A program made the translations under genes and the position numbers. Under the pieces are notes generated by a model. The model was not told where the DNA came from. It ran no database searches and saw only the letters and a list, made by a program, of their open reading frames with translations. From Helicoverpa zea (Eukaryota; Arthropoda; Insecta; Lepidoptera; Noctuidae): a DNA stretch of 64,000 nt. Below are positions 43,118 to 54,914 of the stretch, piece by piece (the stretch's first letter is position 1; the number at the start of each line of letters is the position of its first letter). The stretch covers positions 3,226,501 to 3,290,500 of the forward strand of contig NC_061465.1 in assembly GCF_022581195.2 (NCBI RefSeq). Reading direction: 5' to 3'.

Positions 43118-44669
43118 ATGTTATGGACCAAGTGATAAATTAGGCAGTATACATAATGCCCGGTCATTATGAAAAATGCCCAATATGAGAGTGCAATTTG
43201 ATAATAATTATTCAAATAATTAAATTGACCGGGCACTATACATATTGCCCGTGACCTTTTGGGCAAAGTAATACAAACATATTTAATTTCATATTTTTTA
43301 TTGTTATTGACATTTAACTTAAAATAAACTAAATATTAAACCAATTAAATAATCAACCTCATGATTTGGATTAATTATGAAGGACTTCTAAAAGGCCTTA
43401 AAAATCCACTAGTTTTTGCATTTAAAAGTTAAGGAGAGTCATATTAAAAATATATTATAAAATATAATTATTTTACAACATATCTTTGTTTTATAGAAAT
43501 GACTTTTTATTATTAAACAAAATAAATAAACTAAAGTAATCAGATTCATTATTTGGCATAATTAGCATCTTCTCTAAATAAAAGTCAAATGAAAATATAA
43601 TTAAAATAGGGTGCTATTTAAACAGGCTTCTTTTTAATATCGTTATTCGCCCCCAAAAATGTATGTTGCCTTCTAAATTACTAAGTCAACCACAATTAAC
43701 GAGCATCTGAATAATACTATCTTAGCCACTAGTTATCTTCTAATAAACCACTCGAAATACAACTCAGCATGATGGTTATTTTTTAGCATCTAAATGTGTA
43801 GCACGCATTCTAACTAAACTAAAGTAAACTTCTACAATACTATTAAATGACATCATAAAATATATTTATTTCGCTTCTAAGTTTTTTACTCAGTACGTTT
43901 AAAATATAACACATCCCATATTAATTGACCCAGCATGGAAGTTAGCATGCAACATGCAGCAAGCATGGCTTCTGTCACGGCTCCGGCGCTGCGGGGCTCC
44001 GGCGGTTCCATGCGAGCTTGTCGTCGCAGATGGTTTTCACGCTCACCACCGCAGCTTCGGCTTGCTGCCCGGCAGAGCCGGCCAGCCTCAGCCGCGGCGG
44101 CGAGCGCTTCAACTACCTACGCCTTAGCCCGCAGGCCGCCTCGCCCCTCCGCGCCTACGCGGTTTTGAATTACACTCTAGGGGTAGGGCAGACAAGACTA
44201 CGTGGAGTCGGTTTTGCAGCGATTTGTTTTCGTCACTTACTTCAATTTTTAATACAATGTTTTGAATCCAAATTAAATTCTACCATAAAAAAACAAGCCA
44301 AGTAAAATGAGATAAAAAAAACGAGGCCGAGTTAGTAAATTAGATGACAATTGTCCAATAAATAATTTTGTGGCTAGACTTATAATTTCCCATTAAAATA
44401 GAACATATGATTTGCAAAACAATAATCATAAAATATGTAGCAAGTAACAGGATTTATTTATTAGAACAACTGCCACCCTCGCACCGCGTAAAATATGCTT
44501 TATTATCAAATTGCCCAACTATCATGTAGCAATATAATAATGCCCTTACAATGTGATAAATAATGAAGTTAAGATAGTTATTAATCACTTGGCCCGATAA
44601 AGCTAGACATTATTCATAATGCTCGGGCATTATAAATAATGCCCGAATTAATCACATGGTCCATAACAT
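43118..44669. mobile_element. 1.55 kb inverted-repeat unit with GC-rich core, class unknown
   Basis: ATGTTATGGACCAAGTGATA (43118) and, on the minus strand, ATGTTATGGACCATGTGATT (44669) start inverted arms of about 50 bases that continue with ATAATGCCCGG-type palindromic motifs, several of which recur in both arms (43145-43260 and 44540-44645). The target duplication is unclear. The core at 43970-44170 is strongly GC-rich in an AT-rich element and is open in plus frames for about 75-95 codons; no known domain was recognised. Confidence 0.65.
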
Positions 44670-45284
44670 AGACACTCTTTTCAAAACAAAATATCACTTA
44701 CGAAAATAGAGCTGTCATGCATAAAAATACTATTGACCTTTTCCTGATTAAAACCGATTTGCTCATGCGAATAGATTTTATTGGGCACAGTCTATTTGTG
44801 ATAAACTTCTAAAGTTAGTATGTGTTGGATTTTGTTCTATTTTGAGTCTTGAGCGTAATCTCGTCTTTGTATGCTGATGCGAATTCAAAAATAGTCTTGG
44901 TACATAACTATTTTTGATCACGTGTTCGGGATAATTCTACTGTGAACTTTATTGCTATTATCTATCGAAAATATATTGCAGAAGTGACTGGCAGTTTACG
45001 GAGGCTGTGGATTAATAAATTTTTTATATGTTTGTGATGTTACTCACTGTGTTGGGGATATCTCACTAGCGGTTTTTCCGCGCGGATCGTATGGACGTCA
45101 TCTCACTACTCGCGTCGACAAACAAGTGACAGCTACCGGTTCAAAAAATGAAACCGCACGCAGGTTTTTTGCCACGTAGAATATGTCGCGCGTAGTAAAG
45201 CCGAGCAAAATATCTGCTAGTGTTCAAACGCTGTCATCTTCGGCTTCTACAATGACAGTTTCAGCCAACATAATGAGACAAGAA
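44670..45284. other. No gene supported
   Basis: A patch at 45060-45240 (CGCGCGGATCGTATGGACGT, ATGTCGCGCGTAGTAAAGCC) is CG-richer and might be promoter- or exon-derived; no splice partner or motif was found. Confidence 0.35.
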
Positions 45285-45340
45285 TTATCATCATCTGCCT
45301 ACCCTTTTGCCAACTATGTTGTTATCGGCTTCCTAGCTTT
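45285..45340 (-). repeat. Short fragment of SINE family A 3' end
   Basis: ATCATCATCTGCCTACCCTT and CCAACTATGTTGTTATCGGC match the 3' terminus of family A. Probably a strongly 5'-truncated old insertion; no exact duplication was found. Confidence 0.6.
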
Positions 45341-48124
45341 GAACCGCAATTCTATTCTATTTTTATTTATGGCAATTCATGTCGATGCAAATGTCGACGA
45401 TTCTGCCAATGACAAGTGGAATGAGAAGCAAGTAATGCTTGTGATTGACAAAAGGATAAAATTAAATTGAGTCAAACTTAACGTGTTAGTAGGGCGGCAC
45501 TGAAACAAACAGAAATACATTTACATATATAAATAATAACAATATTTTAGTAACATAAAAAGAATTTGAACAGCAATTGTTAAAAAAAATAAACTATTTT
45601 CAAACAACGTCAAAAAGGACATACCTAAATTCTAATGCTATCTATTACAGTTACATACCGTATATTACAGCAAGCTATTATCAGCACTCGTATATTATAA
45701 CACTATGCCATGTATTGCTACATAATGACATGTTATAACTACTGTTCTTCCACAAATAGCAGCATTGATTGTTTGTTTGGGCACTTCCAGTTGACACCGA
45801 TACGGAAAAAAAAAATGATTGAAGTGGGTAGAATAGCTTATTACTTTTGTTATGAATTTTTATGTTATTTTATAGTTAGAACTATATATTTTTTGTTAAT
45901 TGAAAATAACGTGTAATACTGCAAAGTGGGTGGAAGGTTTTTTTTACCTAAAAATCGAGCGTTCAATCCGCTGGTGTAAAATCGCTGTTTCGAATCAAAT
46001 ATAGCCTAGCCCATAACGTGTACTTCCATTCATTCTTATTATAAAAGAATCAGAAACACTCCCAAGAGTACCTACAAAATCAACCCCACATGATCAAACA
46101 TTCGTAAAAACATTGAAACACATTCGAATACCGCGTTTTTAATCTCAGATAATGCCAAAAGTCTCGTCAACCTTAATACCCAAAGATTTATTGTGACGTC
46201 TTTGACATCGAAATATAAAAAAAAAACCGCGTAAAACTGAAAAATATTCCGGATACCACAATGTTTTGGGCAGAAAATCCACTTTGCGAAATGAAAGTAA
46301 GGCAAAATGTTTGATCATAATTAAACGTACCGCTATGAATAGTGAAAATTTAAAATCTTTATAAGACCAACTCGTCGTTATCACACGTTATTGCAAATGC
46401 AAGCAAAACGACAAGCGAGCTACAATTTAGTGGTGATGAACAAAGTAATAAATCTTTCAGATACCTGTTACCTTTTAACTTAAGAAATAACTATTTAACA
46501 AAATTAAATAAATCATTAAAGTTCATTAAATCACTGGAGTGTAGAAGATTCATTCCAAGAGTTAAAAACTTTTGTCCTCTAAAATACTTTATGTTAAAAT
46601 AACTTAAAATCAAATAAACTTTTATTTTTGAAATCGTTTAAAGCCGGCGTTTGACTGCAGTGCAGTATAACGTTACCATTCAGTTAAAATTCCTTTTCAA
46701 TGGTTATTTTAAAGCTTCTCAATCGACAATGCTCTATTTTGTAAGCGGCTTGGGACGTTTAAAGTTAATAAATCGAACCGTTTTTTATTGCTATCAATGG
46801 ATTGGTGGCGCATTGTATTTTATCTAAACTTTTAAAATTACCTTTTGAGTATTTACATAATTATCTTCTGGTAACTGTTTGATTGATTTCGTAGATAATT
46901 ATCTGATACTGGGTCCTCGTTTTAGGTAATGTATAATACCAATTTTTTCGCTTTATAATCTATGTAAAAACTTCCCCTAAACTTCATAAAAAAATAATTG
47001 CTTAGTATATTTATCAAAATATTCACCAAAATAATTGTTACCATTGAACTTCTGACCTTCTTTACATAACAACAGAAATGTTGAAATAATAAAGTCTTTG
47101 CGCGAGGCCTGTGGAAAGCTACATGACAACGTTAAAATTATGATAATGAGAAAAGTAAGCAACGCGAACGTTCCAAGTTGGGCTATAAATTATTAATATT
47201 CGTGGAGTAACTGCACTAGAAGTGGAATGCAAAAATTTGTTGCCAGCGTTATTGTTCTGTGTTGTTTGTTATTGAAATATTATGTCGATTTGTGACCTTA
47301 TTAGCATACGTTACTGTATTCAATGTGGTATTAATTTTGTCACACTTCATTTGAGAGGTACAGTCAGCAGAAAGTCAACGAAGAATTTAAAAGGTATTTT
47401 TTGATAATGTATGTGTATTCGTAAATCGTACAGAACTTGATGTGATCTGAGTGCCTAGTGCGAGATTTGCAAGTTAACTTGCTCGATGCGTAAATTATTA
47501 TACAACTAATTTACGTTGCAATCATTTTATAACTGTCTATTTAATACAGGCTGTCATCGGCACTTGGTTGCATTATAAACGCGCTCAATTGCGAAATAGT
47601 AAACGTCATTACCTGGAAAAATGAATGAACGTGCTATATTCTAATCATGTGATGTAGCATACGACTCTTTACTCCAGCCAAGTTATAATTACGTATCGAG
47701 CGCGTAAACTTACAAAACTCGAAATCAGCACTCTGATTGATTGACAATGTTTTGGCACATGTAAGAAGTACATATTTTTTTATATTACTGCCGTACAGGC
47801 CCGTCTATTTTGTAATATGATATGCTCTACCTAATTCGATCTTATTTTTTTACTTTCGAAAGTTAAGTTTAAACTTCAAACACACTTTAAAACTTAAACT
47901 AGAATGACTTAAGTGCATACAGAGAAGCCACCACATAATACTTGCAGACATCTTACAAGCTAATTATTTACACCAACCTCACCTGGGTTACTCAGAGACG
48001 CTTTTAATATTCCATCACGCTCACCCACTTAGTTTCCATTACCCCCGTTTGGTGACTCTGTATATGCAGAAAAACATCGATAAACTAAATTGGTGAGGGT
48101 TTCATATAAACATAAAAATGACTT
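45341..48124. other. No gene seen
   Basis: AT-rich sequence with only short open frames. No repeat ends recognised. Confidence 0.4.
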
Positions 48125-48134
48125 AGGTATGTAC

Positions 48135-48523
48135 TGAAGTCGTGGTGGCCTAGTGGGCAAAGAACCAACCTCTCGAGTAAGAGGGCGCGGGTTCGATTCC
48201 AGGTCAGGCAAGTACCAATGCAACTTTTCTAAGTTTGTATGTAATTTCTAAATGTACCTTAGACACCAATGACTGTGTTTCGGATGGCACGTTAAACTGT
48301 AGGTCCCGGCTGTCATTGAACATCCTTGGCAGTCGTTACGGGTAGTCAGAAGCCAGTAAGTCTGACACCAGTCTAATCAAGGGGTATCGGGTTGCCCGGG
48401 TAACTGGGTTGAGGAGGTCAGATAGGCAGTCGCTTCTTGTAAAGCACTGGTACTCAGCTGAATCCGGTTAGACTGGAAGCCGACCCCAACATAGTTTGGG
48501 AAAAGGCTCGGAGGATGATGATG
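48135..48523 (+). mobile_element. Full-length tRNA-headed SINE, family A
   Basis: Head with A box (TGGCCTAGTGGGCAAAG) and B box (GGTTCGATTCCAGG), core TTTCGGATGGCACGTTAAAC, and tail GGCTCGGAGGATGATGATG. A 10-base duplication AGGTATGTAC flanks it (48125-48134 and 48524-48533). It is the best-preserved copy together with 23926-24310. Confidence 0.95.
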
Positions 48524-48533
48524 AGGTATGTAC

Positions 48534-51500
48534 CGAACAAGCTGTGAAGTTTTGCAAAAAAAAACTGAGTAAATGCCAATAAAAAGCACGCCTACAATAC
48601 ACATAAAAAGGTCACTAAAGATTTAGGTGGGTTACAATATTGACTTTAAAATGATCCTTTACCACCCACATGACAAGTATAGCAAAAATGTTATGAACGT
48701 ATGAACTATTACGGGGAAAGGTCGTTATTACACACAAATATCAATTGTGTGTCAATTTGTTTTCAATATGGCGGCGTAAATGTCACAGTGAAGTAGAATT
48801 AACGGTTTCTCCAGTTTTCCTTGAACTGGAAGATAGTGAGTCTAAATGTAATTGTTGTTTTGTTCCTGATTGTACCTGCTTGAACTTTATGTACACAAAT
48901 TAGTACAATGTTAGCTAAGTTTCAGAATTCCAATCAGAACGGTAAAACAGTTCGTCACTGCGTCTGTGTGTCTGTTTATCGCTTCTAGCGGTATAGGTAG
49001 GCCTGTGCAAAGATGGCGCGTGACTACAGCTTAGAAACAAAAATATTAAAAAAAAAAAAACACTTTTTTATAGGCAAATCAACTATCATAATTATTCTCA
49101 TCTACATTTCTAGGTAAGTCCTGTAATGAAGAGATCATATTATTTTTGGCAAATAAATAAACACTGATGTTTGCATTTTTGGAAAAGTTGCAGCCATTGA
49201 AAGCAATCACATTATCTGTAGTACGAGTGTTTCACTGATTTGCAGTGACGCGTCATTGCCGGCAAACAGATGACAACTTAATAAGCTGATGAGCTCTGCA
49301 TCAGTATGCTTTATATTGTAGGTATCTATAAAATGTAGTGTATGATTTGTACTGAAATTCCACTTGAAATAAAATTAAGCATGATATTGTCAGCACACAA
49401 CATGTGACTAAGGGACAAAAAACTTAGCTTTCTATGTCTGCATTAACAACTAAAAGCAAACTGCGAGTTAAAGCTCAACAAACCAATCCTTCGCAAATAG
49501 ACCAAATGTTCCCCCAAACATTGCATGAAATTCTCCTTAAACACAAAAATACACTTTAAATTTCACAATTTCCATAAAATATAAAGCTAAGCTTTTCCGT
49601 AACAAATTAGGGTTGGCTATAACCGGTACCTTATTTAAAGTTGTGCCGCAACTGTCTGTGTATCCACGTTTCGCTTGTCAAGTTGCGGTTTCTATTAAAA
49701 AAGCAAAAAATTACATTGTTCGCTGCAGGCGCTCGTAGGGCTGTCAACCTTACATTGAAGGAAAGGCTTTCATTTCAAACTTTTGTGGTAGCACCCGCGT
49801 CCTTTGTGTTGACGATGCGAAATTTTATACTTCATTCAAAGCGTGCGGTATTTTTGCCGTCCGCATACTCTCTTTTTAGTGTATATGAATAACTGCCAAC
49901 CTTATTTTGGAGTGTGTTAGAAGCTGACAACTTGGTCGCTCCGTAATATTACTGGGGAAGCCAAAGGATCTATTTTGTTTGGACGTTTTTGAAATTTCTT
50001 GAGCTAAATTGTGGTCGTTTTATACAGACCGTAAACATTTGTCATTTTAATGAAATGAGCGATGATTATAAACAATATGGAACATTGTGATACAATATTT
50101 CAAAATCCAGTAATTAAATATTTCAAACTTAACTTTCAATTTCACTGACAGGATCTAAAGTCTAAAACGTAATTCAATGCTACCAAATTACCAAAACAAC
50201 ATTCCAGGTGCCCAATCAAAAGAACTTTCCTTATTAACTTAAATAACGAGAAAACCACTAAGATAATGATGTTTTGGAAATCCATCCAAATTCATATTTC
50301 GTAAAGAACCCACTACATTATTGTTTCCTTGAACAAAGGAAATTGCCGACCGCCCCGGCTTTGATCATTGGCTGAATAAAACCCTTTGTCGATGTCTCAC
50401 TAATAAAGTTTACCTAAATACGAATTTTGGAAATGAAATATTAATATTAAATGTTTTTGTTTAAACGTTAGACTGGCTAATTAGCTGACATAGTTTATGT
50501 GGAAGTTGGATTTTGAGGCAGAAAGCTCAATAATTGGCAAGCTTGAAACCTGGCGAATAAAAACTTGGTAAACGTATATCATTGGCGTATATTAAACTGG
50601 AAGTGACTACTTGTAAAAAGTCACTATGTACATACTTTTTAAACTTATTGAATTCTGTCATAAAAAAAAAAATCAATTACGTTATGTCCAAGACTGTTTT
50701 TTTTTCTGAAATAAAAACCTCAGTATTTGTGTGCTTTATTTCTCATATCATTTTGTACCAGATGCCTATTTAAGGTGCATGAATAATAATTTCGGATTTT
50801 CATCTGAGAATAAATGAGCTCATAATTCAGATTGTTTTAAATTACTCATTCGCCTTTTAATGTCGCGTCCAGACGTAATTTATAACGCAACATATATTTT
50901 TAGAGGCCGCAGAATTTTTTAATTGTACCCAATTAACTTTTTTCCCCTCTTGACTCAGAAACCAAATTACAACACTAAACGAAAATAAAATTGTGAAAAA
51001 AAAACAATAAAAGATTTTGCACCGGGAGGAAAATTTTAAAGATCAAAAAAATGTGTAATGACATCTTTTATCTTAATTACTTTTCGGTCTGACCTTTTTT
51101 TGGAATTGGCAGAGACTTATTGTTTTTTTTTTCTTTGCTTTCGTAACAGATTTTCTCACGGATTTGTCATTATGGAATATTGGGGCAGCCTGTTGCCACC
51201 TGAAATTACGGTACCTTTCTTTATTGTTATTAGGGTTTATAAAAAGATATCCTGCGTTATGATTATTAAAGTAAAGGTAGCATTCTTTTCTTCTATTATG
51301 GGAGTATTCAAGTTGTTAAAAAGATACAAACAAGAGTTAGATTACAAACACGTATGGGTTTTCTTGAAGGCGAGAGCGAATGCCAAAGAAAGTTAAGGAA
51401 AAAGAAAATTAACTTTTTAAGGAATGGGAATGGAATAAGTCAGAAGTAGGTGTATCAACAGCGTTATTTTGTTCGTATTTGAAAGGTGAACTCCTAAATT

Positions 51501-53707
51501 GAATTACTTATACGTTATGGGAAAAGAAATGCAGTTTGCCAAGGAATTGTTTTACAAATTGTTTTTTTGCGGTTGAGCGGCAAAAAACCGTTTGTTGTAA
51601 AGATATTATCCTTTAAAAATATACAGGACAATGCTTATAACAAAATTGCACCAGGTTTACTGGAATCCAGATTTTGCGTTAAACCAGAATTAAGCTAGAA
51701 ACAGCCACTTAAAAATGCTGTACCAAATATTAGCAAACTTACAGCTAAACAGTCACAACAACATATAAACAAACATAAATCTTTAACAACATTACTTCCC
51801 AAGGGGTTACAACAAAGCGTTATACAAAATGTAACCCTATTTAAGTTATATTTAGGAATGGCCATGAATTGATTACAACAAAACAATAAGAGCGGTCAGC
51901 TCGCATTATGTTCTCGTTTGAGGCAACCCTGACCTCAGTAAGGGTGAGTTATGACATATTATTAAGCTTAGAAAAAATCGGTAATGCGGATGATTTAAAT
52001 AAAAATGCTGGTTCGTTTTGTGAATGTTTTGGTAGCATTTTTGGCGAATGTTTTGAAATAAGAAGATCTGTTGTGCTTTTCTTTTGTTTTGGAGTATTAA
52101 GTTGAATTATGAAAGGATATTGCATCTATTGAGGAGACCAAACGGACTATTAATTTTGTGAAATTATCAAAGCGGCTATTGTGGTATACTATAGAATCAA
52201 CAGCATGATCAATTTCTATTCAATCTGCTGTATCGTTTTAATAAGCATATTATTGTAAATTAATACGTAATTACTAAACATCCATTTTATAAACACAGGT
52301 CACCTAAGATCAAACTAATATAATAAAACCCATAATGTTGGGCACAAGCCACCTTTCTGACAATAGCTTGCGAACACAGCAGGCGAAAACAAAACACTGT
52401 CTGACTGTACCTAAAAAAATCCCCTGTCGAGGCCCAGAGTTTTTTTCTATGTGCCTACAGGGCCGAATTGCGAGGCAGATTCGTAAGCAAGAGCCCGTTA
52501 AAAAAATCGTGAGTAAACCTGGACTTCAACGTTCTTACGTGCACCTCGAGATGGCCACATGACGTGGTGTTTCGGTGCTTTCGCGGACAAGTCCTACTCG
52601 AGCGCACCAACCTATACTTATTTTTTAGTTAGTCTTTAAGAGACGATGGGACAGTGTTGCCTGAAAATAAATAGGTATATTTTGATTTGATATAAAAAAT
52701 ATTGCAAGGCCCTTCAAAGTATTAAAACAATCTTACTTTAATCTGAGTACACACTTTACAGCGAAAAGAACTAGGCCGTTCCCACTGCCCTTTTGGGCAT
52801 ATGTTGCAGGGCCTTCCTATTAGCGAGGCCTACAATTCTTCTTTAAAATACGGCCCTGTGTACAGCATAGGGCAGCGGTCACCAGACCATTGAAACGGTG
52901 CCAGGGTAATTGCACCACCGTCCTTGTACCCAGGCTGCTCTAATTACACCCAACACTAACGTCACGGGAACTCTAACTGTACATAAAGGATTTCATAAAA
53001 TTGTTCACTCAACGCACTCCAGTATTTTTGACGCGAGGGTACCAAGTTATTGTGAATTTTTGTTTTTTTTTTTTTTTTGTGGACTTTTGGGTGCAATATG
53101 GAATTAGGTTTTTGGTTAAGCTGTGTTTTATCTGAGCATGTGTATTAAGTTGATTTTTTTTAAATATTATTGTATCCTACAAGATACAATATGATACGAA
53201 ATATCAATTAAGAGTTCTAATCTAGATCAATATCCAAATGAAGCCTGCAGGCCTACATCATTTCGAAACTGTTAACTACTTAAATTTCTTACTTATGTAG
53301 TTTTTATTTACGTAGATGTTCTATGAATATAATTTTTCATAATTTAATTTGTATTTGTATTTTTTTATAAAATTTTTGCAAGTCATGTTCAAAGCTTAAG
53401 TTATCCAAAACAATCATAGTCCTTTAAAATCTTTTCGTAAAGCTGCATTGTCCAAAAATATTTTGAAATAAAATGTCTTGAATTTAAGAATAAATATTTT
53501 AACGTAATTTACAATCTTCTAAATGTTAATGTCAGCAAAAAATCTTAAGACAAAAAATAAGAATTTGATTACCCGTAGTAATAAAATGAAAAGCTTTTTG
53601 GGGACAAATCAATTATGTAAAATTTTAATAAAAATGTTTCAAAATTTAACTGCAGCATATTTGAGTATATAAAAGTAAATTGTGCAAATAAAACTAGACA
53701 TTAAAGG
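48534..53707. other. No gene supported; repeat-like patches at 52380-52690 and 52770-52930
   Basis: Five kilobases with no exon that can be defended. The patch at 52380-52690 ends in a TTGATTTGAT tail like a 5'-truncated LINE remnant. The patch at 52770-52930 (CCCTTTTGGGCATATGTTGC) resembles old retroelement sequence. Elsewhere AT-rich, with long A/T runs. Confidence 0.4.
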
Positions 53708-53719
53708 TTCTAGAAGGAA

Positions 53720-53795
53720 TATCATCATCATTCTCCGAGCCTTTTCCCAACTATGTTGGGGTCGGCTTCCAGTCTACTACTACTAGTACTAGTGT
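53720..53795 (-). mobile_element. Extremely 5'-truncated SINE family A copy with 12-base target duplication
   Basis: Only about 55 bases of the 3' end remain (CTCCGAGCCTTTTCCCAACT, GGGGTCGGCTTCCAGTCT). About 20 bases of CTA/AGT-rich filler then precede the duplication TTCTAGAAGGAA, present at 53708-53719 and 53796-53807. Filler at the 5' junction is seen in aborted target-primed reverse transcription. Confidence 0.9.
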
Positions 53796-53876
53796 TTCTA
53801 GAAGGAACACTGGTGAGTTTTTAATAAGTGAAGTTCTGAAACACCGTTTCCCCATTATAGAGGTCGTGGAAAATAG

Positions 53877-53914
53877 CTTCCTGTAATGTATAAAGAATTA
53901 TACATTACAGGAAG
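53877..53914. repeat. Perfect 17-base-pair hairpin with 4-base loop
   Basis: CTTCCTGTAATGTATAA, loop AGAA, then TTATACATTACAGGAAG. The stem is perfect but too short for an animal microRNA precursor. A partial repeat of TTTTATACAT follows. Confidence 0.85.
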
Positions 53915-54532
53915 TTTTATACATTTTATACATTTTTGTAGAACGCTGTACTCAAAAAGCAAGAGTCCTAATGACGGACTTCTCGTCTATTACAAGTAAT
54001 TCAAAGAAACACAAAATAAAATTACGTACTTAAAACAATATTCTATTACATTGCAGCTCATAAAAATAATTTAATAAAACCAGACAGGAATTAGTGTACA
54101 TTACCCCAGCTACACCGCAATCAGATCCAGGGTCTAAGCTGAAAGCTTATTACAGTAACTAAAGAAAAATTATGCAAACAAGCTGTGTCGTTTATTGGCC
54201 ACTTTTTCCTTCGCTTCAGATATATTTTCTTGAATCTAGGTCGATCCAATAACTGATCAAACTAGACTTGAATGGTGGAATACGACCATGTTATTACAGT
54301 CTTATGCCAATTTTCACCAACAAGAAACGGCCGGTTAAGGGAAAACAACTGTTTAATATTGATTAAAACCATATATACACAAAGGTTAATAGTTTATTTG
54401 ATACTCGCATTACTTCAATGATTGTTGGACATGAAGTAGGCTTTATGAAAATTCCCACTTTCTAATAAAAGACAGATTGTCATTTAATCAACCGATTACA
54501 TAAACGTCTATCGGTGAAATTGGTCTACAGTA
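53915..54532. other. No gene seen; lone Harbinger-MITE-type end at 54304
   Basis: TGCCAATTTTCACCAACAA at 54304-54322 matches the end of the MITE at 39734, but no partner end was found. Confidence 0.45.
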
Positions 54533-54543
54533 TTAATACCATT

Positions 54544-54903
54544 GATGATGATGTCCTAGCCGATTATCGGCTACGGCGGCTGTTCTCATGTAAGGAGATT
54601 AGCCAACTGCGCAGGACATATTATAGTGCACAAGCATTTGCGCAGACACAGGTGCACTCCCTATTCCTTCACTCTCATAGCCCGATGGGACGGCAATCCG
54701 ACACGACCGGAAAGAGATCAGGCGCAGGACCGACATTTTCGTGCTCTCCGATGCACGGGTGAATCAATCACCAACTTCCAGGCTTCGGGCTGCTTTGTGA
54801 AAGTCTTCTAAAACCCACATAGCGATTTCGGCCCGACTCGGGAATCGAACCCGAGACCTCGTGCTCAGCAGCCACACTTGCGACAACTAGACCAACGAGG
54901 CAG
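54544..54903 (-). mobile_element. Full-length tRNA-headed SINE, family B, with 11-base target duplication
   Basis: Minus-strand head with A box (TTGGTCTAGTTGTCGCAAG) and B box (GGTTCGATTCCCGAG), the family B body, and a (CAT)n tail. The perfect duplication TTAATACCATT is at 54533-54543 and 54904-54914. It defines family B ends for the copy at 6110-6437. Confidence 0.95.
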
Positions 54904-54914
54904 TTAATACCATT

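Noticed and set aside
44018..44305. Host exon in the GC-rich core
   Set aside because: Open frames in GC-rich DNA are expected by chance; no domain, no downstream exon, and it lies between transposon-like inverted repeats. Kept only as a finding.
53877..53914. microRNA precursor
   Set aside because: The stem is only 17 bp with a 4-base loop, too short for Dicer processing as usually seen.
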